A stretch of DNA of 64,000 nucleotides from positions 8,871,501 to 8,935,500 of the forward strand of contig CM029114.1 in NCBI GenBank assembly GCA_016859345.1. The letters run 5' to 3'. A program made the translations under genes and the position numbers. Below are positions 11,663 to 25,100 of the stretch, piece after piece; within the stretch, counting starts at the first letter, position 1, and every line of letters starts with the position of its first letter. This DNA comes from Istiophorus platypterus. Lineage: Eukaryota > Chordata > Actinopteri > Istiophoriformes > Istiophoridae. Below the pieces are notes generated by a model. That model worked only from the letters and a program-made list of their open reading frames with translations, ran no database searches and was not told where the DNA came from.

Positions 11663-14293
11663 GTGGGCCAGCCACAGCTTGGTTAGAAACCGTATAAAAT
11701 GAAGCAAGCATTCCTTCCACTACCAAGACAAAGTAAATCACAGGCAGGTCACTTCAGGTTTTACACAATTTGGCAGCAGTGACACCGATGGGCGACGTTT
11801 ACCCACAATGACCCAGTTCTCTCACACTGTGTTAAAGGTAGAGTGGCCGGTATTGCTGTCAGGTCAGCTAGCATGATGCTGTAAGTGAGCAGAGGCTGCA
11901 GGGCCTTGTCTCGGCTCAGAAGTGAAGTGCTGATTAGTTATGTATTAATATCCTATTCAGTCAGAGAGTTTCGTAAGTGGGAATCAGATTGATTGACCAT
12001 GACTGGTAACGAGTGGCATGTAGTAGCGGTGGCAGAATCAGGCTGGTGCAGAGAAAGAAAAACAACACCTTTAGATTTTTTTTGGGAGGGCGGGGTGGCG
12101 GTATTTTTACACCAGCCAAGCTGTCTAAGCTGCTGTGAAATGGCTTCAGGACATGGCTGAGAAAGTCCTAGGGCGGCCCGGCTATGACCAAGATTTAAAT
12201 CCATAGCAATCGTATGGCAGATGATAATTAAGAGCCGGCTTAAGGCCCATCTGCCACCATCAAACTAGTAACTTCAGAGTGCATAGTCCCCTGTTGTTTG
12301 GTCATAACTATAGTATTTGAATGAAATCTTTGTGTTATTTTCTGCAATTTTATACTTGAACTGTCCATAAGAATCAAACCGTTCAAATATTTATTTAACT
12401 TAGTTCTATTATTATTTACCTGATTTTAACTGGAGTTGATTCTTGTTCTGCATATCTATGCACCTCCAAGATGATTTTAAAACTATGAAACAATTCATTT
12501 TGATGAGAAAGTAATACATGTAGTTCTTTGGTTAAATATATTGTATGTTGGTGTTCTGTGTTACTTTAAAGACATCATGCTTCAAATGACACCACAAACA
12601 GTGTCATTTGTATTTATATGAAAAAGCATTGTACAGCATTCAAACAAAGTTCCTGCTAAAATCCCTCAGGATACCCATGAAGGTTTCAGGATTTTTTTTT
12701 AATATTCAGTTGTCAGTGAGTGTAAAAATATATCGAAAAAAAGATTTCACTTTCTCATTGATAGTACATTGTTTAAATTGTCCTACTTTCTATTCAGCAT
12801 GTAACACCCCAAATATCAAATACTTTGTTAGTGCACCCTAAGTTTATTAAATTTACGTGCCAGTTTTGTTAAACTACAAAAAAAATATACTAAATTGAAA
12901 GCAATGTACAAAAAAGATGTATTACATCATCAATCAAGATACATGTATCTAAAAATGCATGTTAAAAGTGAAAGTAAAAAATACAAGATGTCTGATACAA
13001 GGTATTGGCAGCTCTATTTAAAACATCACTTTTCAAGTCTCACCACAAGATGGAGATGTCACACTTTTTTTTCACTGCAGTTGTACTGCTCACTTTGAAC
13101 CAAGAGTCTACTATTCAGCTTAAACACTGAATCAAATATTTTGTTTGATAGTTCAGTTTAAAAAAATAAACATTTACTTACCTTACCTGGTTCTTTACCT
13201 GACCCAATAAGAGTGACTCTAAAGGGGATGCATCAGTACAATGAGCACCAGATCCTGCATCACCTTCATTACCCCCAACAAGTAATGCTTGAGTGAAACT
13301 TTCAAATATAATCAATCAGCCAGTCAATCAATCAGCTATACTTCCCAAACAGTGACCTCAGATTAATATGTGTGGAGAAGAGAAGCAATCCGAAAAAAGC
13401 AAAGGAGACATAAAAGGGATCTTTTAAGGGACAAATTAGAGTCAGAGGAGAAAGATGGTAGAGTGAGGAGCGAAGGGATATGATTCAGTGATGTGCAGAC
13501 AATTTGAGGTATTTCTTGAAGAGTTTTCAGACTCTAACAGAAAGTTGGAGATAACAGGAGAGGAAAAGAAAATCTTTCTACTACTGGGGTAAAAGACCAT
13601 GGCAGAGATCAGTCATTGCACGGAGTAATGAGCAGACTGCAGGGAATGGCTGGTCAAAAAGCAGAAAATTTCTGAAACCTTCGCTTAATTAGTGCTTTGA
13701 GTTTTTAATTGTTTAATTGTAATATGACACCAAGAAACCTGTTGCAGATATTGCTGCGCATGTCCACACCCAAAATTCCATCGAACCACCACATTGCTCT
13801 TATATGTCACTTCACATGAAACACAGCAGAAAGGCAAAACTCTGATCAATAATATACTCAGCAGGGGTAAAAAAAGCATCTAGACATTAATAGGATTGTT
13901 AATCTGTCAGAGCCTGTACTGTCAGCTTACAGTTGGAGAAGTCGTCGCATTGAATAGTCAAAACTAATCGGGTCCGACACATGTCAGAGCGAGGCATCGC
14001 TTGGGCCCGATCTCATCCAAGACATCCTGCACTTCCCCAGAGAAATCACTAGCCCTGTGGCCTCAGCGTTGTGAGAAGATGCATGTACCAATCCATCAAA
14101 GGCATAAGCACTGCATGCCTTGGCATTGATCTGGTGCTGTCATAAAGAATTGGCTTATTGGATCACATTATTGTGCTCCATGATAGTGCTGATGCGGTGA
14201 TGGGGGCGCAAATATCTGATCCTAAACCTGATGTTTTTGTCTGTTAATGGAAACCAAGGAAGGAAAAAAAAAGATGGGAATAAAATGCTGGCA
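11663..14293. other. Intergenic, no gene recognised
   Basis: AT-rich single-copy-looking sequence with no microsatellite of note. ORFs are under about 85 codons and have no recognised similarity. Confidence 0.6.
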
Positions 14294-14761
14294 CCACTTT
14301 GTAACAAGGCCTCCTTTATACAGGGTTCATAAGCAGTAACTAATGAGTTCATTAATAGTATATAAATGATTTACTCATGCTGTACATATCAGTTATAAGT
14401 CGTAATTAGTTCAAGATCTGACATCCCAAGTTGTGAAAAATCTATTTACCGAGTGTCTATTCTCTGTGTTTAGTTATATTGCAATTACAAATATTGATTA
14501 TCCACTTTTAAGCACTCACAAGTCTCCCTCTTTGTAATAAGAAATCGTTACTGCAGTTATAAATGGTAATACGCAATTATTAAAGGTTTTTTTAACAACC
14601 ATCAGCAAAAAGGGAATTTTCAGAACTTGGCGACCTCAAAACAACTCATATTAATAGCTTATAACTGATTTACGCAGCATTAGTAAATGCTTTTAATCAC
14701 CAATAAATCTATAAATTACAACTCATAAACCCTTGATAAAGAATGCTTTCTTAGGAAGTGG
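14294..14761. mobile_element. MITE-like element with degenerate terminal inverted repeats
   Basis: About 468 bp bounded by imperfect inverted termini. The left end (14294-14335) begins CCACTTTGTAACAAGGCC and runs to CAGGGTTCATAAG. The right end (14722-14761), read in reverse complement, begins CCACTTCCTAAGAAAGC and runs to AAGGGTTTATGAG. The interior is AT-rich with short TAATAA/TTATAA motifs and no coding capacity. This fits a non-autonomous DNA transposon. No clear target-site duplication is visible, so the exact ends are uncertain. Confidence 0.6.
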
Positions 14762-17700
14762 CCATCAGTTTCCAGTGCAGACTGTTTGGAGTTTTTCCAC
14801 ACAAATTAAAGTGTTACCTTATGGTTTGAGAAATTTCTCATACTTCTTCAACTAAATACACCATTTAAAAACAATTTGATTATATAAAAAAATGCATTTT
14901 CAGGAAGCTGAACTGGGGCCTGTTTTACACAGCTCATAATAAGTCGTCCCTTTAGACATACGTTGCTGTTCCAGTAAAGTGACAGTACGTTTTAGAAGTT
15001 AAGGGAGTAACAAACCTGCAATAAAAACTATAACTAGTACATTTATCTATCTATGTACAGAGGACTATCCCTTTCATTCCGAGGACTCTGTTGCAAGTAT
15101 TAACCGCGTCGTTTGCACCTTCTACACAACAATAACCCAAATGTGAACTATGATTCACAGTTACACTGGTCACTGCATGTCACCACAGATCTGGCATGAA
15201 ATTCACAGAGATGTGTCAGAAATTAGCATTGTGAGCAGTTGGGCACTGACGGTTGTCTTTCACTGTGAATATCAACCGCGGAGCTGGTGAATAACTCCTT
15301 TCTCATCTAATCTTGTCACAAACTCCTACAGAACGCTGTGATGTCAGACCCAGTCTGTAAGTTCATGCTCCCACATGAGTGTGTCCGCTGTTGAATATAC
15401 AGCTGTTGGACTGAAGGGACCCCTGTTAATCTTATGATACCATGGATAGTAGTTGTCGAGGACTGATTTGTCACAGTTATAATGCTCAAAGTCCACTCAG
15501 TTTTGGGTGTGAGTGCTTTGAGGCTACATTAAGGGAGTAGTTTACCTGTTAAAATTATGTTCTCTATTATTTAACAGTTTAAAGGCTTTATAGGTTATAC
15601 ACCATTTATTAGATGTTTATATAGCGCTATAAAAGTTAAATGGGGTAAAGAAAGTAAAGAATGCCATAAAATAATATAAATCAAATATATTACTTTAAAA
15701 TAAACACCATAAAAGAAAATTTCCCTGATCATTAAGAGGATTTTGAAATAGTTTTCAAAGCTGTCGCATACGTATTATGGATTACATAGACTAATATTGC
15801 CTGCATGCAAGAAAAAAGCTTACATTTCCACCACGTCGGAAAACTGTGTTTAGTTTACCAAGACATCAAATAGACAAAAAAAAGTAACATTTACATTAGC
15901 AGAACAAATGGTAAAATAGCACCCTCGTCAAAATAACAATATTTATAAAATAAACAACCAAACAAAAAAAAAAAAACCCTGCAAAACAGTTTCCAGATTC
16001 ACATTCATCCCGACTCCCAAGGAGATTATGATTCTGTTTAAATGCTGTCACATATGGTTATGGAAAACATATAGAGCCACAATGCATGCACATACTGTAC
16101 AATAGCTATTCATCAGTATTTACCAGTGGTAAACAAATCTGCATTACATTATTTGGACTAAGTGCTTGACAAACCACTTATCTCAGAGGCAAAACATGCA
16201 TCAGGAAATACATACATGATGTCTGAGGGAAGATATTCCTCTGTTAAACCTTTACTGGGAGCCCACAAGCAGCCATTGCTGCCGTAATATAGCAAGACAG
16301 GAAGTATAATCAATAGATGGCACTGTTTCCCAGGCCTTGGCCCTAAACTTTCTTTGGTACCCCCCCCCCCCCAGCCCCACCCCCATTCCCCTCTCCTTTC
16401 TCCCCTGGGAGCCTATAGTTCTGTCTAGATCCCACTTCACTAAAATGTTGAATAGACTCTTGGCCTGAGTATATCTGGAGCCATTTCAAGCAGAATCCTC
16501 TGGGGGGTCAAATATCTTTGAACTTATTTTATAAAAATATATCTGAGGATGGGATAACAGTTTGAGATGAGACAGATGGTGCTGGTCACAATATACAAAA
16601 GATAGAGGCAGATTTATTTGCAGTAGAATAGATATTTTTCTACATTAAGGAGATGAGGAAAATATTGTCAATGTATGGAAGTTTCTTAATCTGCATATTC
16701 TATCCCCAACATTCTTTAAGTCTATGAGCTGCAAGACAACAAACTCATGTATGACTAGGTACAGTATAAAGTATAAACCAAAATCCGGATTTAAACAGAT
16801 TTTTCACTCAGGGATTATAGTTAAATTCATTATTTTTTTAGAAAGTTACAACTAGGGCACAGGATGAAACAATAATAATGGCCCTGGTTTCCTAATGAGC
16901 TTTTTACTATGAGCAATGCGGTCCTACATGAACACACTGTTGTCTGTCAAGCCAGAAAAATTTGTTATTTCACACAAGAGATTTCTATTATTTGTCTCTA
17001 TGCTCTTGTCACTGGTTTGATATGGGCTGGAACTCAGTTTTAAAAAGGCTTGTCTTGTACTTTTGAGGATGTAACCCTATCAGGTTTTGTCAATATTTGA
17101 ATTTGAATCTGATGACAGTTGTCTGCATAGCATATTACCAGGCTGTGATATACTAAGTAGCTGCAAATATACTAATCGGTTCGAATTAAAACACACCCAC
17201 ACAGTTCTACAAAACAAATGAGCTTAGTTTTTTTGTTTTTTTTACTGTTAAACTCTAACAAATAATGCCCAAGGATAGTTTTTCCAAACTTTAACTTGGA
17301 TTACTGAACATGTAGTCATGAGTACTTAAGGTTACAGAGAAAAACTTCAGATCTGAAACGAGCTTTTCAAAGATATTAAATGCCTCAGAGTCCTGTATTT
17401 GTAAAACATGGCACTTAGCGCAGATCCATAGAGCATATCAGTTTAGTGTCCAACTATATGTGAACTTAGAGATATATTATTTTATATCTCATTATGCCTA
17501 ATGGGAACCATTTTGAACCAGTCTGAATGAGTAATTTAGTTTTTTTCTTTATGTTTGTGAATTAAAAACTCTGCTTTGACTCGTCTATGCAATTCCACAA
17601 CTCTGAGCTGTGTTTTGAGCTAAGATATAAGTTGAAGTTATGAAGTTGATGTGACTGACTGCTGCTGCTTTGTTGCAAAGATGTCTCGCCCCAAATTTAC

Positions 17701-18244
17701 AACAAGAAATAAGATTAATTACAGTGCTGTAAAGAGCTGTCTGATTAATTATATCATCGATCACAGAATATGAAAGTGCGGAGAGTGAGACAGAGAAAGA
17801 CTGAAGCTTGGGTGAAGAGTCAATGCGATATCAGGGAAAACTGCCTGAGCTCATGATTTTTACTCTCAAATCCTAAAGCTCACAGATGTTATTACTGTAT
17901 TTTTTATTATTTTTTTTTAAACCTTAAGTGCACAAACACAATGTGTGTCCAGTGTTCACTGTTCTTTTGTTCCTTGCAGTTTTCTTGAAATACAAGAATA
18001 ACGGGGTTTCAAATAACGTTGCACCCACTTGGTTCACGAGGAGCTAGCTTCTTTGCGGAAGTTGCACCTGGAGCGTGAGACAATCACAGCGGTTGCTAGG
18101 TAACGGGTCTCCTCATGGTTTCTGCCGTGAGCTTCCAGAGAGCCAAGCTTTGTTCTGTGAATCATTCCCTATGCTTGATGCAGGAGTGAGTATGACAGTG
18201 AGCGAACCGTATACAGCAGAAATCCAGTGTTTATCCGCATTAGG

Positions 18245-18266
18245 TGTGCATGTGCGTGCGTGTGCA

Positions 18267-18299
<33 letters not shown>

Positions 18300-18324
18300 G
18301 CATGTGCGTGCGTGCGTGCATATA
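18245..18324. repeat. Interrupted (GT)n microsatellite
   Basis: GT units interrupted by GC and CA steps (gtgcgtgcgtgtgcatgtg); the pure core lies at about 18268-18294. Confidence 0.95.
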
Positions 18325-19243
18325 AGCATGTGTGTGTTCTCGGGCTCTTACTGCAGGTACCGTTACATATAAATGCTCACAGTATATAGGCATTTTGACA
18401 TGTCACAGTAGCAACAGCTAAGACGTAAATAATAAAATGAATGGCGGAGTTCCATTTTCTTTGCTTTCATTTCAGGTTCCTGGTATTTTGAATGCAGGGC
18501 CTAGATTCCGCTGTCACGGTTTACTGAGAGCTGAATTGAACTGAGTCGTTGTCATCTCGGCTGGTAACACCTGTGCTTTTCCTGCTTTGGCAAGAAAAAA
18601 CATATATGCTGTGAAGTAGAACATGCGCAAAATATCCACCAGTACGAGGACATTTGACCAGCTCTCACTTCTGTTTTAGGCTACTCTCATATCATCTTAT
18701 AAAGACGATACGGGTAACATGTAAGCGAACGGTTGCCCACTTACACATCCGGCAGACATGGAATAACATCTGAAGTCCTTTTTCAGGCCAACTGGTGAAT
18801 CAAAGTCCAAAAGTCACATCCTTTTTACCACAGATAACGTCTCTACCAACTCTTTGGCAAAAATATCTGGCTCTTTAGCTGCTAAATGCTCCACCTTGTT
18901 TCACCAGAACTTCGTCTGTCTGCCATTTGGTGCTGGACAGGTGGCCTACAGCCATATTATCAGAGCTTTTTCTACCTAAACAGTTGCTTTCTGCAGCTTT
19001 AGATGACACTGATGAGAGACTAAAGCAAAACAGTATAATTGCATGACTAAAACCAGAACAATAAGCTGAACGATGATAAAAGGCTCCACAGAACCGAGAG
19101 GAACTGCGGAGTCAGGTGACAATTCTCGTTCATCTGTACAGCTGATACCTAGTTTAAGGAGTGGACTGGTAGAGATATAGGTTTTGGTTACTTTATTTGT
19201 TCAGGAAATGAGTGCAGTCAGTAGAGGTCCTTAATGTCTGCAA

Positions 19244-19247
<4 letters not shown>

Positions 19248-19287
<40 letters not shown>
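19248..19287. repeat. (GT)n microsatellite
   Basis: Pure GT run of about 19 units. Confidence 0.95.
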
Positions 19288-19288
<1 letters not shown>

Positions 19289-19727
19289 GAGGATGTACAA
19301 TCTGCAGTAAATCTTTCTGTGATAGAGACACTGGCCCTTGTTTTGTGGAGTGCTCTCCTTTGACTAGTCAAATGAATGGTTTATTATGATGAAGACGATA
19401 GGTCTAAAATCTGTCCGAACGCCTCTCCAGCTCAACTCAATAGTGTCGTTTTCCTCTCCTCATCAATTCTAGCCATCTGTTGCTCATTTCATATCTGTCC
19501 ATCCCAGTTTGGCCCTGGAAACCTGCATGCTTTGAAGCACTGGGTTAGTGTTAGAAATATTAATTTATCCATTTCAAATGTGGTCTGCCATAATCACAGG
19601 ATTGCCACCACTTTAATGCATCAGATGGCAAAAGCATTATTAGCAATACATTAGCATTACAATTAAAAGGTTTTTTTTTCACTCAAATTATGAGAAAACC
19701 CGAAACATTTTCTCACTTACCTCTAGT

Positions 19728-20035
19728 GGAATTTAGTCATGTAGATAGTTTAGGTTTTACCTGCCCTGATTTTGAGATATCTATTTCTTAGACTTCTGCA
19801 CCTAGCCTAATACTGTGGAGGTGAATATTCAATTTAATTCATGGTGCTGACGGCATTGAAAAATCACATTCCGCAACAAATTCATTTCCAGTATCTCTTT
19901 CCAGAAAGTCTCACCTTGGATAATCTCCAGTTTTCACAAGGACTAGTTCTGGGGTAGAAAGTCCAATGAAAATTGGTCACAGTGAGATCTGTGAATTTCC
20001 ACAGCAATAAGAACATTGTCTCTGGAATGACATGT
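19728..20035 (+). repeat. Dispersed teleost-type repeat, family B copy 1
   Basis: Shares an ordered set of words with the stretches at 33425-33620 and 62765-63075: tagtcatgtagatagttt, ggttttacctg, gagatatctatttc, gacttctgc, then gtggaggtgaat. It resembles a repeat I remember as frequent in fish genomes. It is non-coding. The boundaries are approximate. Confidence 0.6.
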
Positions 20036-20325
20036 TGTTGTTGACGTCTTTTACTGTCTCTTTGTCTTTCAATCGGTGCCTCATTCCAGATGTTTTGGAT
20101 CTGGATCGTCATCCTCAAGGAGATTTAACCTCAACCCCCGTCTCTCTACACTCCACAGTGTGCAGCTTCCTTTTCTCCTTTGTGTGAATGGTGTCATTGA
20201 GTGTTGACTCTTGTATGGTTGTATTGTACTTTTTTTTCCTTCGAGGCCTTTGTGGTGGAGAGGAGGTTGTCGAGACTGGAAACTGCTCCACATCCTCCTG
20301 GATCCGTCATCTTCAGTTACATCCT

Positions 20326-21435
20326 CGAGCACTTTATTGGGAACACCTGTTATCCATCATTCATGCATCAATATCCAATCAGCGAATCATGTGGCAGCAG
20401 TGCAATATATAAAATCCAGAAGAATCAGGTAAGTAACTTCAGTAAATATACACATTAAACATCATAAATGAGAAAAAAATGATGTCAGTGACTTTAACTG
20501 TGGCATGATTATTGGTGCCAGATCGGCTGGTTTGAGTGTTTCTGAAACTGCTGATCTCCTGGGGTTTTCACACGCAACAGTCTCTAGAGTTTTTACTCAA
20601 AATGGTGCCAAAGACAAAAAAAACATCCAGTGAGCAGCAGTTCTGTGGACGGAAACACTTTGCTGATGAGAGAGTTCAGAGGAGAATGGCCAGATTGGTT
20701 GAAGAACTCAGATAACCACTCTTTATTATGACTGTGGTGAGGAGAAAAGCATCTCAGAAAGCACAACATGTCGAAGCTCGAGGTGATTGGGCCACTACAG
20801 CGGAAGATCACGTTGGGTTCCAATGCTGTCAGTCAAGAATGGAAATCTGAGGCTGCCGCGGGAACAGACTCACTATAACGGGACAGTTGGAAGACTGGAA
20901 AAACGTAGCCTGGTCTAAAGGATCTGGATTTCTGCTGAGGCAGCGGATGGAAGGGTCGGAATTTGGTATCAGGGACCCAACTTGCCTCGTGTCAACAGTC
21001 CAGGCCGGTGGTGTAGGTGTCCGATGTGGGGAATCTTTTCTTGACACACATTTCTTGACACACATTGACCATTTTGTAATGCCTACTTTCAGCATGATAA
21101 TGCGCCATGTCTCAAAGCGAAAGTCTCAAACTTCTTTCATGAACATGATAATGAGTTCGGTGGACAATTCAATTCAATCCAATAAAACACCTTAGGGATC
21201 TGGTAGAACTGAAATATGGCAGCATGAATATGCAACTGCCAAATCTGCAGAAATTATTTGATGCAGCCACATCAGATTTGTTGCAATTCGTGCTATATCA
21301 ATAAAATTGACTTAACTTGACTTAAGCAAGCGATGAATTACAGAAACTGAATCTTTATGCCATGTCTAAGATATATTTCATGCCAGTGGAACAGTAGTTG
21401 GGGTTTAAATGAGGCACATAAGGTGATCTGGAGGA
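20326..21435 (+). pseudogene. Decayed Tc1-like transposon with broken transposase
   Basis: The left end (gagcactttattgggaac) and interior match a Tc1/mariner-like element common in fish. Frame fragments show the transposase helix-turn-helix region (GLSVSETADLLGFSHATVSR, about 20527-20590), then, in other frames, EDWKNVAWSKGSGFLLRQ (about 20887-20940) and PTCLVSTVQAGG. An HDNAPC-type stretch (about 21093-21110) and HEHDNEF follow. Family transposases use a DDE/D triad. The first Asp, expected in a WSDESRF-type motif, is replaced here (WSKGSGF). Frameshifts and deletions break the rest, so no active enzyme is encoded. A short unrelated segment (about 21270-21330) interrupts the 3' part. The right terminal repeat is degraded. 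Confidence 0.88.
21270..21330 (+). repeat. Short repeat-tail fragment nested in the Tc1 relic
   Basis: The stretch ending ctatatcaataaaattgact and ttgacttaa interrupts the Tc1-like 3' part. It resembles the 3' tail (caataaaattgacttgac) often seen on teleost retro-elements. The boundaries are approximate. Confidence 0.4.
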
Positions 21436-21572
21436 CTACTGCTGATTTATTTTGGACTGGGACACTGTTGTGGTGCTACAGTTTGGCACAGCTGCTCTCG
21501 TAAAATGTTTTGATACCCCCAATAAGAGTTCAGTGTTTTACTGTGATTAAATCCCCCTGGCCTGTTTGCAGT

Positions 21573-21579
<7 letters not shown>

Positions 21580-21604
<25 letters not shown>
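21580..21604. repeat. (TC)n microsatellite
   Basis: About 12 TC units followed by C/T-rich sequence to about 21670. Confidence 0.9.
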
Positions 21605-22039
21605 CCCTCCCACACCCTCAATGTTTGCCTCTCTGCCTCCCTCGTCATTCTCATTCTCTCCCACTCTTTACCTCTAGTGACCTACACAAAACAAGACATA
21701 GATTGCTAAGCTGGAGTCTGCATAGTCGGTACAGAAGCCTGGTTAGAAAGCTCATAAGTGTCTTTAACTGAAGTCGCACCAAATTTCTGTAAACAGTTTT
21801 TTTTTTTTCTTTAAATGTCAAATGGCACATCTGCGTTGTTGGATTTATTCTTCACCTCTACAGTGTAGCAGAGGCTGTATGTGACTGCCTCTATCCATCT
21901 CTGGGGTTTGGTTTCCTTTTTTTTTGGTCTGTGACAAGGATTGTTCTACCACTTACAATTTGACTGGTTCAAAATTTGCCGTGTACATTCAAGCTCCCAG
22001 CTACACAAACAAAAGTCAGTGCATCTCCTGACCCAGCAG

Positions 22040-22058
22040 TCACACACACACACACACA

Positions 22059-22123
<65 letters not shown>
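22040..22123. repeat. (CA)n microsatellite
   Basis: About 40 CA units with one AAG interruption near 22058. It is followed by a T run at about 22131-22141. Confidence 0.96.
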
Positions 22124-22130
<7 letters not shown>

Positions 22131-25100
22131 TTTTTTTTTTTCCATACACCTTTGTGTTCCTAACAGGGTGAAATTTGATAATTGCGGTGATCTCGTGACA
22201 ACACCATCAGGACACACTTTGGCTATTTTTGGTGAGACTATTTCTTCTCCTATATATTTGCTTTAATGTAGAGTCTTCGAGTATCAGTGCTGTCTTGATG
22301 CAAAGTTTTTATTTCAAACAATTCGAAGATGTGATTAAAAATGGCAAGAGAGCAGCCCTGCAGACACAGACAACTCTGAGCAGAAATCTGTCGTCCCTCA
22401 CTACCTAATTCATTTATCCAATTCGCTAGTGGTTGGAATGGTGTGCACACGGTTCAAGATTTACTTCAGAGGTGACATTGCTCAGATTTTGTTGGATGTC
22501 TCAGCCATGGGGTTTGTTCTGTACAGAAACATCACTGTCACATTGTCAAACAGAAAAAAAACAACACGTTTGACCTATTTTTTTGTTTTTTATAGGAACT
22601 GGTATTATCTGAACCACTACGTTTTACTCTCTGAACTGCCATATGACTAATTCAGTTTAGCCCACATTTGTCCTTTTATGATGACTGATTATTAACCAAG
22701 AGCCCTAATTGTTTAATTAGGTTGGGGCTAGGGAGCTTTAGCAGCTGTGGCATGATTCATGTAGTCTGCATTTTCAGCAACAGTAATGGGCTGTTAGCAG
22801 GCGGAGGAGTGCAAGGAGTGATGTGGCCTTTAGCAGGATGGATGGTGTCTATCACCCAGGTCAGTATAACGGGACAGGAAAATGCTGCCCGGTAACCCAC
22901 TGCCTCCATTTTCCCCAGTGGTCGAGTTAAAACAGATTTAATCTGAATTCATATGACTTTTAAGCGAGTCAGCCAAAATTTGTAACTCTCCCAAAGTCAG
23001 AATTCCAAGAATCTGAGCTCTACTCAATTAATTTCCTGTCTTTCAAGATGTACTGTTTGTACAGTACTGGTCATCAATTGCAAATTAAGGTGGAATATCC
23101 CTTTGAAATTTCCAAGTCTGCCTCCCAGCTCCCACTGTCATTCACTTAAAAGGACTTAAAAACAGTAATACTACATTAATGAATTACTTATAGTGTATCT
23201 TTTGTTTTTGTGGCCATCATGAGTCAAAATGAGCTAAATAAAAGTCAGTAAAGGTCACGTGCATCTCCAGAGCACCCCGAGCAGACTCTGTGTTGCGCTT
23301 GCTGAAGTAAAATAGACAAGCAAGAGCACTGGCTTTAATAGTTCAAATCAGAGAGGCTGTACAGTGTGACCAAGTCCAGGCCTGTGTGCTTTGATCCATT
23401 AGTGCTGTGTTCTCCACTACAACCATCCCCAGGGCAGCTGCACTAAACAGAGTATAGTACTGTCTTGGCAATCTCAGGCACCAGTGTTTTGTCTCTGCCA
23501 GCTGACTTTCCGAGGGTCATATTACTGTGGGCAGAGTTGAACCAAATTTTGAAAGGCTTGGTATCAGCAGTCTCTGTGTCATTCTCAGTCGGATGTTCAC
23601 CTCCCTTCTCTGTCGTAGGCAGCGAAACAGGCCCACATTGTCTTTAAGGAATGTCTGGATCTGGATAGGCAGTTGGTAAACTAATAGAAATACTGTGGCA
23701 CAAGCTCTCTAGGATAAGTTGGCTTCTCTAGGAGATCACAGTCACTATTGACTTAGAATTGGGGTAACGTGTTTTTGGAGCTGACACATTGCTGGCTGAT
23801 GAAAACAGCATTAGCTGCTAGAAAAACACATGTTATTTCCTCCAACGGTCATTTTGAGAAAGTAATCCTACATCCATGTAACACAGTAAATTCAAGTTTT
23901 TTAAAGCTGCATCAGTCAGTTTTTGGGCAGAACTAGGTAACAGGCCCAACATCAAACACACCTAAACATATTATCGAGTCACAAAGCCAGTATGGTGAAT
24001 GCCTTAGAAAAAGATTGCTACTGTAACATCCAGCAGACAACAGGATTAACATTAGAATTCCTTTGGCGTTCACCACTTGATGGATGTAACACAAGTTGGC
24101 ATAACACAAGTTGCAACTGATACAGAACTCAGTCAACATTGCTCCTTAGCCCAAATGCCACAGATAAAATGTTATCTCCGTGTCTTTTCCTGTTTAGGAT
24201 TCTTTACATTTCATGCATTGAAAGAATAAGCTAAAAGTATATTTTGATTTAGTTTGTTTGAATTCCTCTCTACGCTAATTTCCTTGTTGTAATGCTAGTG
24301 AGTTATACTCTTGGTATCTCGTGTCAGCCGTGTTTCTAGGATGCAAAGCAAATTGAGTTGGAGAGGTTTTATTAGGAAATGTGATGCTGCTGAATAAAGC
24401 TTTATGTTTGACAGACTTATGGTCAGCTTTGTAACGGTGCTGCCAGAGTTTTATGGCTCTTATTTTGGAGAGCAAGAGAAAGATTTCCACCTCTTGCTTG
24501 GAGCATTTCTATTTACACCATGGACTAATTTGCAGCAGTCTTCCAAAGCCAGCATCTTCTCACGAAAGCTGTTCTCGCATGAATTAGGTTTGCCTCAGTG
24601 AAGCTAGAATTGCAGACTTCCACCTCAAAGTTTCCTGCTAAACGTCTGCCCAGTTTATTAATGTTTGCATGATGGATAGCCATTAATACTTCACTGTCAT
24701 AAAGCTGTATGGATAGTAGGATGAATCTAGTTAACTAGTTTAACCCAAATCTGATACTGAATGCACTAGCAACACTGTCATAGTCCATGAATGCTAAAAA
24801 TAGCTACATCTTAACAGGCAAGCAAATGATTTTATCTGTTTTAGTCAGACATAAAAGTGACTCATTTTGAAGAAGAAGAGTCAAACATAGTCCATCAATC
24901 TTTGCTCCAAAATCATGGGATCCTACTCTTCCTCCCCTGGGTTAGAGTTGGTACCTCTTTGTCTTAAAGAATTTTTCTGAAAAATGTGAAAGTGACAGTG
25001 TGCATTCAGTCAGGGAAGCTAGGCGAAGTTATATATTCACTTTACATTAAAAAGCGGCCAACAAAAAATGTTTTCAAACCACATAAAGCCAAGAGCTAGA

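Larger units (their letters stand above)
14762..19727. other. Intergenic, no gene recognised
   Basis: AT-rich, mostly single-copy-looking sequence with two GT microsatellites, a C run (about 16361-16372) and short A/T runs. No exon-like or RNA-gene-like feature was recognised. Confidence 0.6.

Noticed and set aside
17165..17185. tRNA B-box-like ggttcgaatt
   Set aside because: No A-box, acceptor stem or cloverleaf could be built around it.
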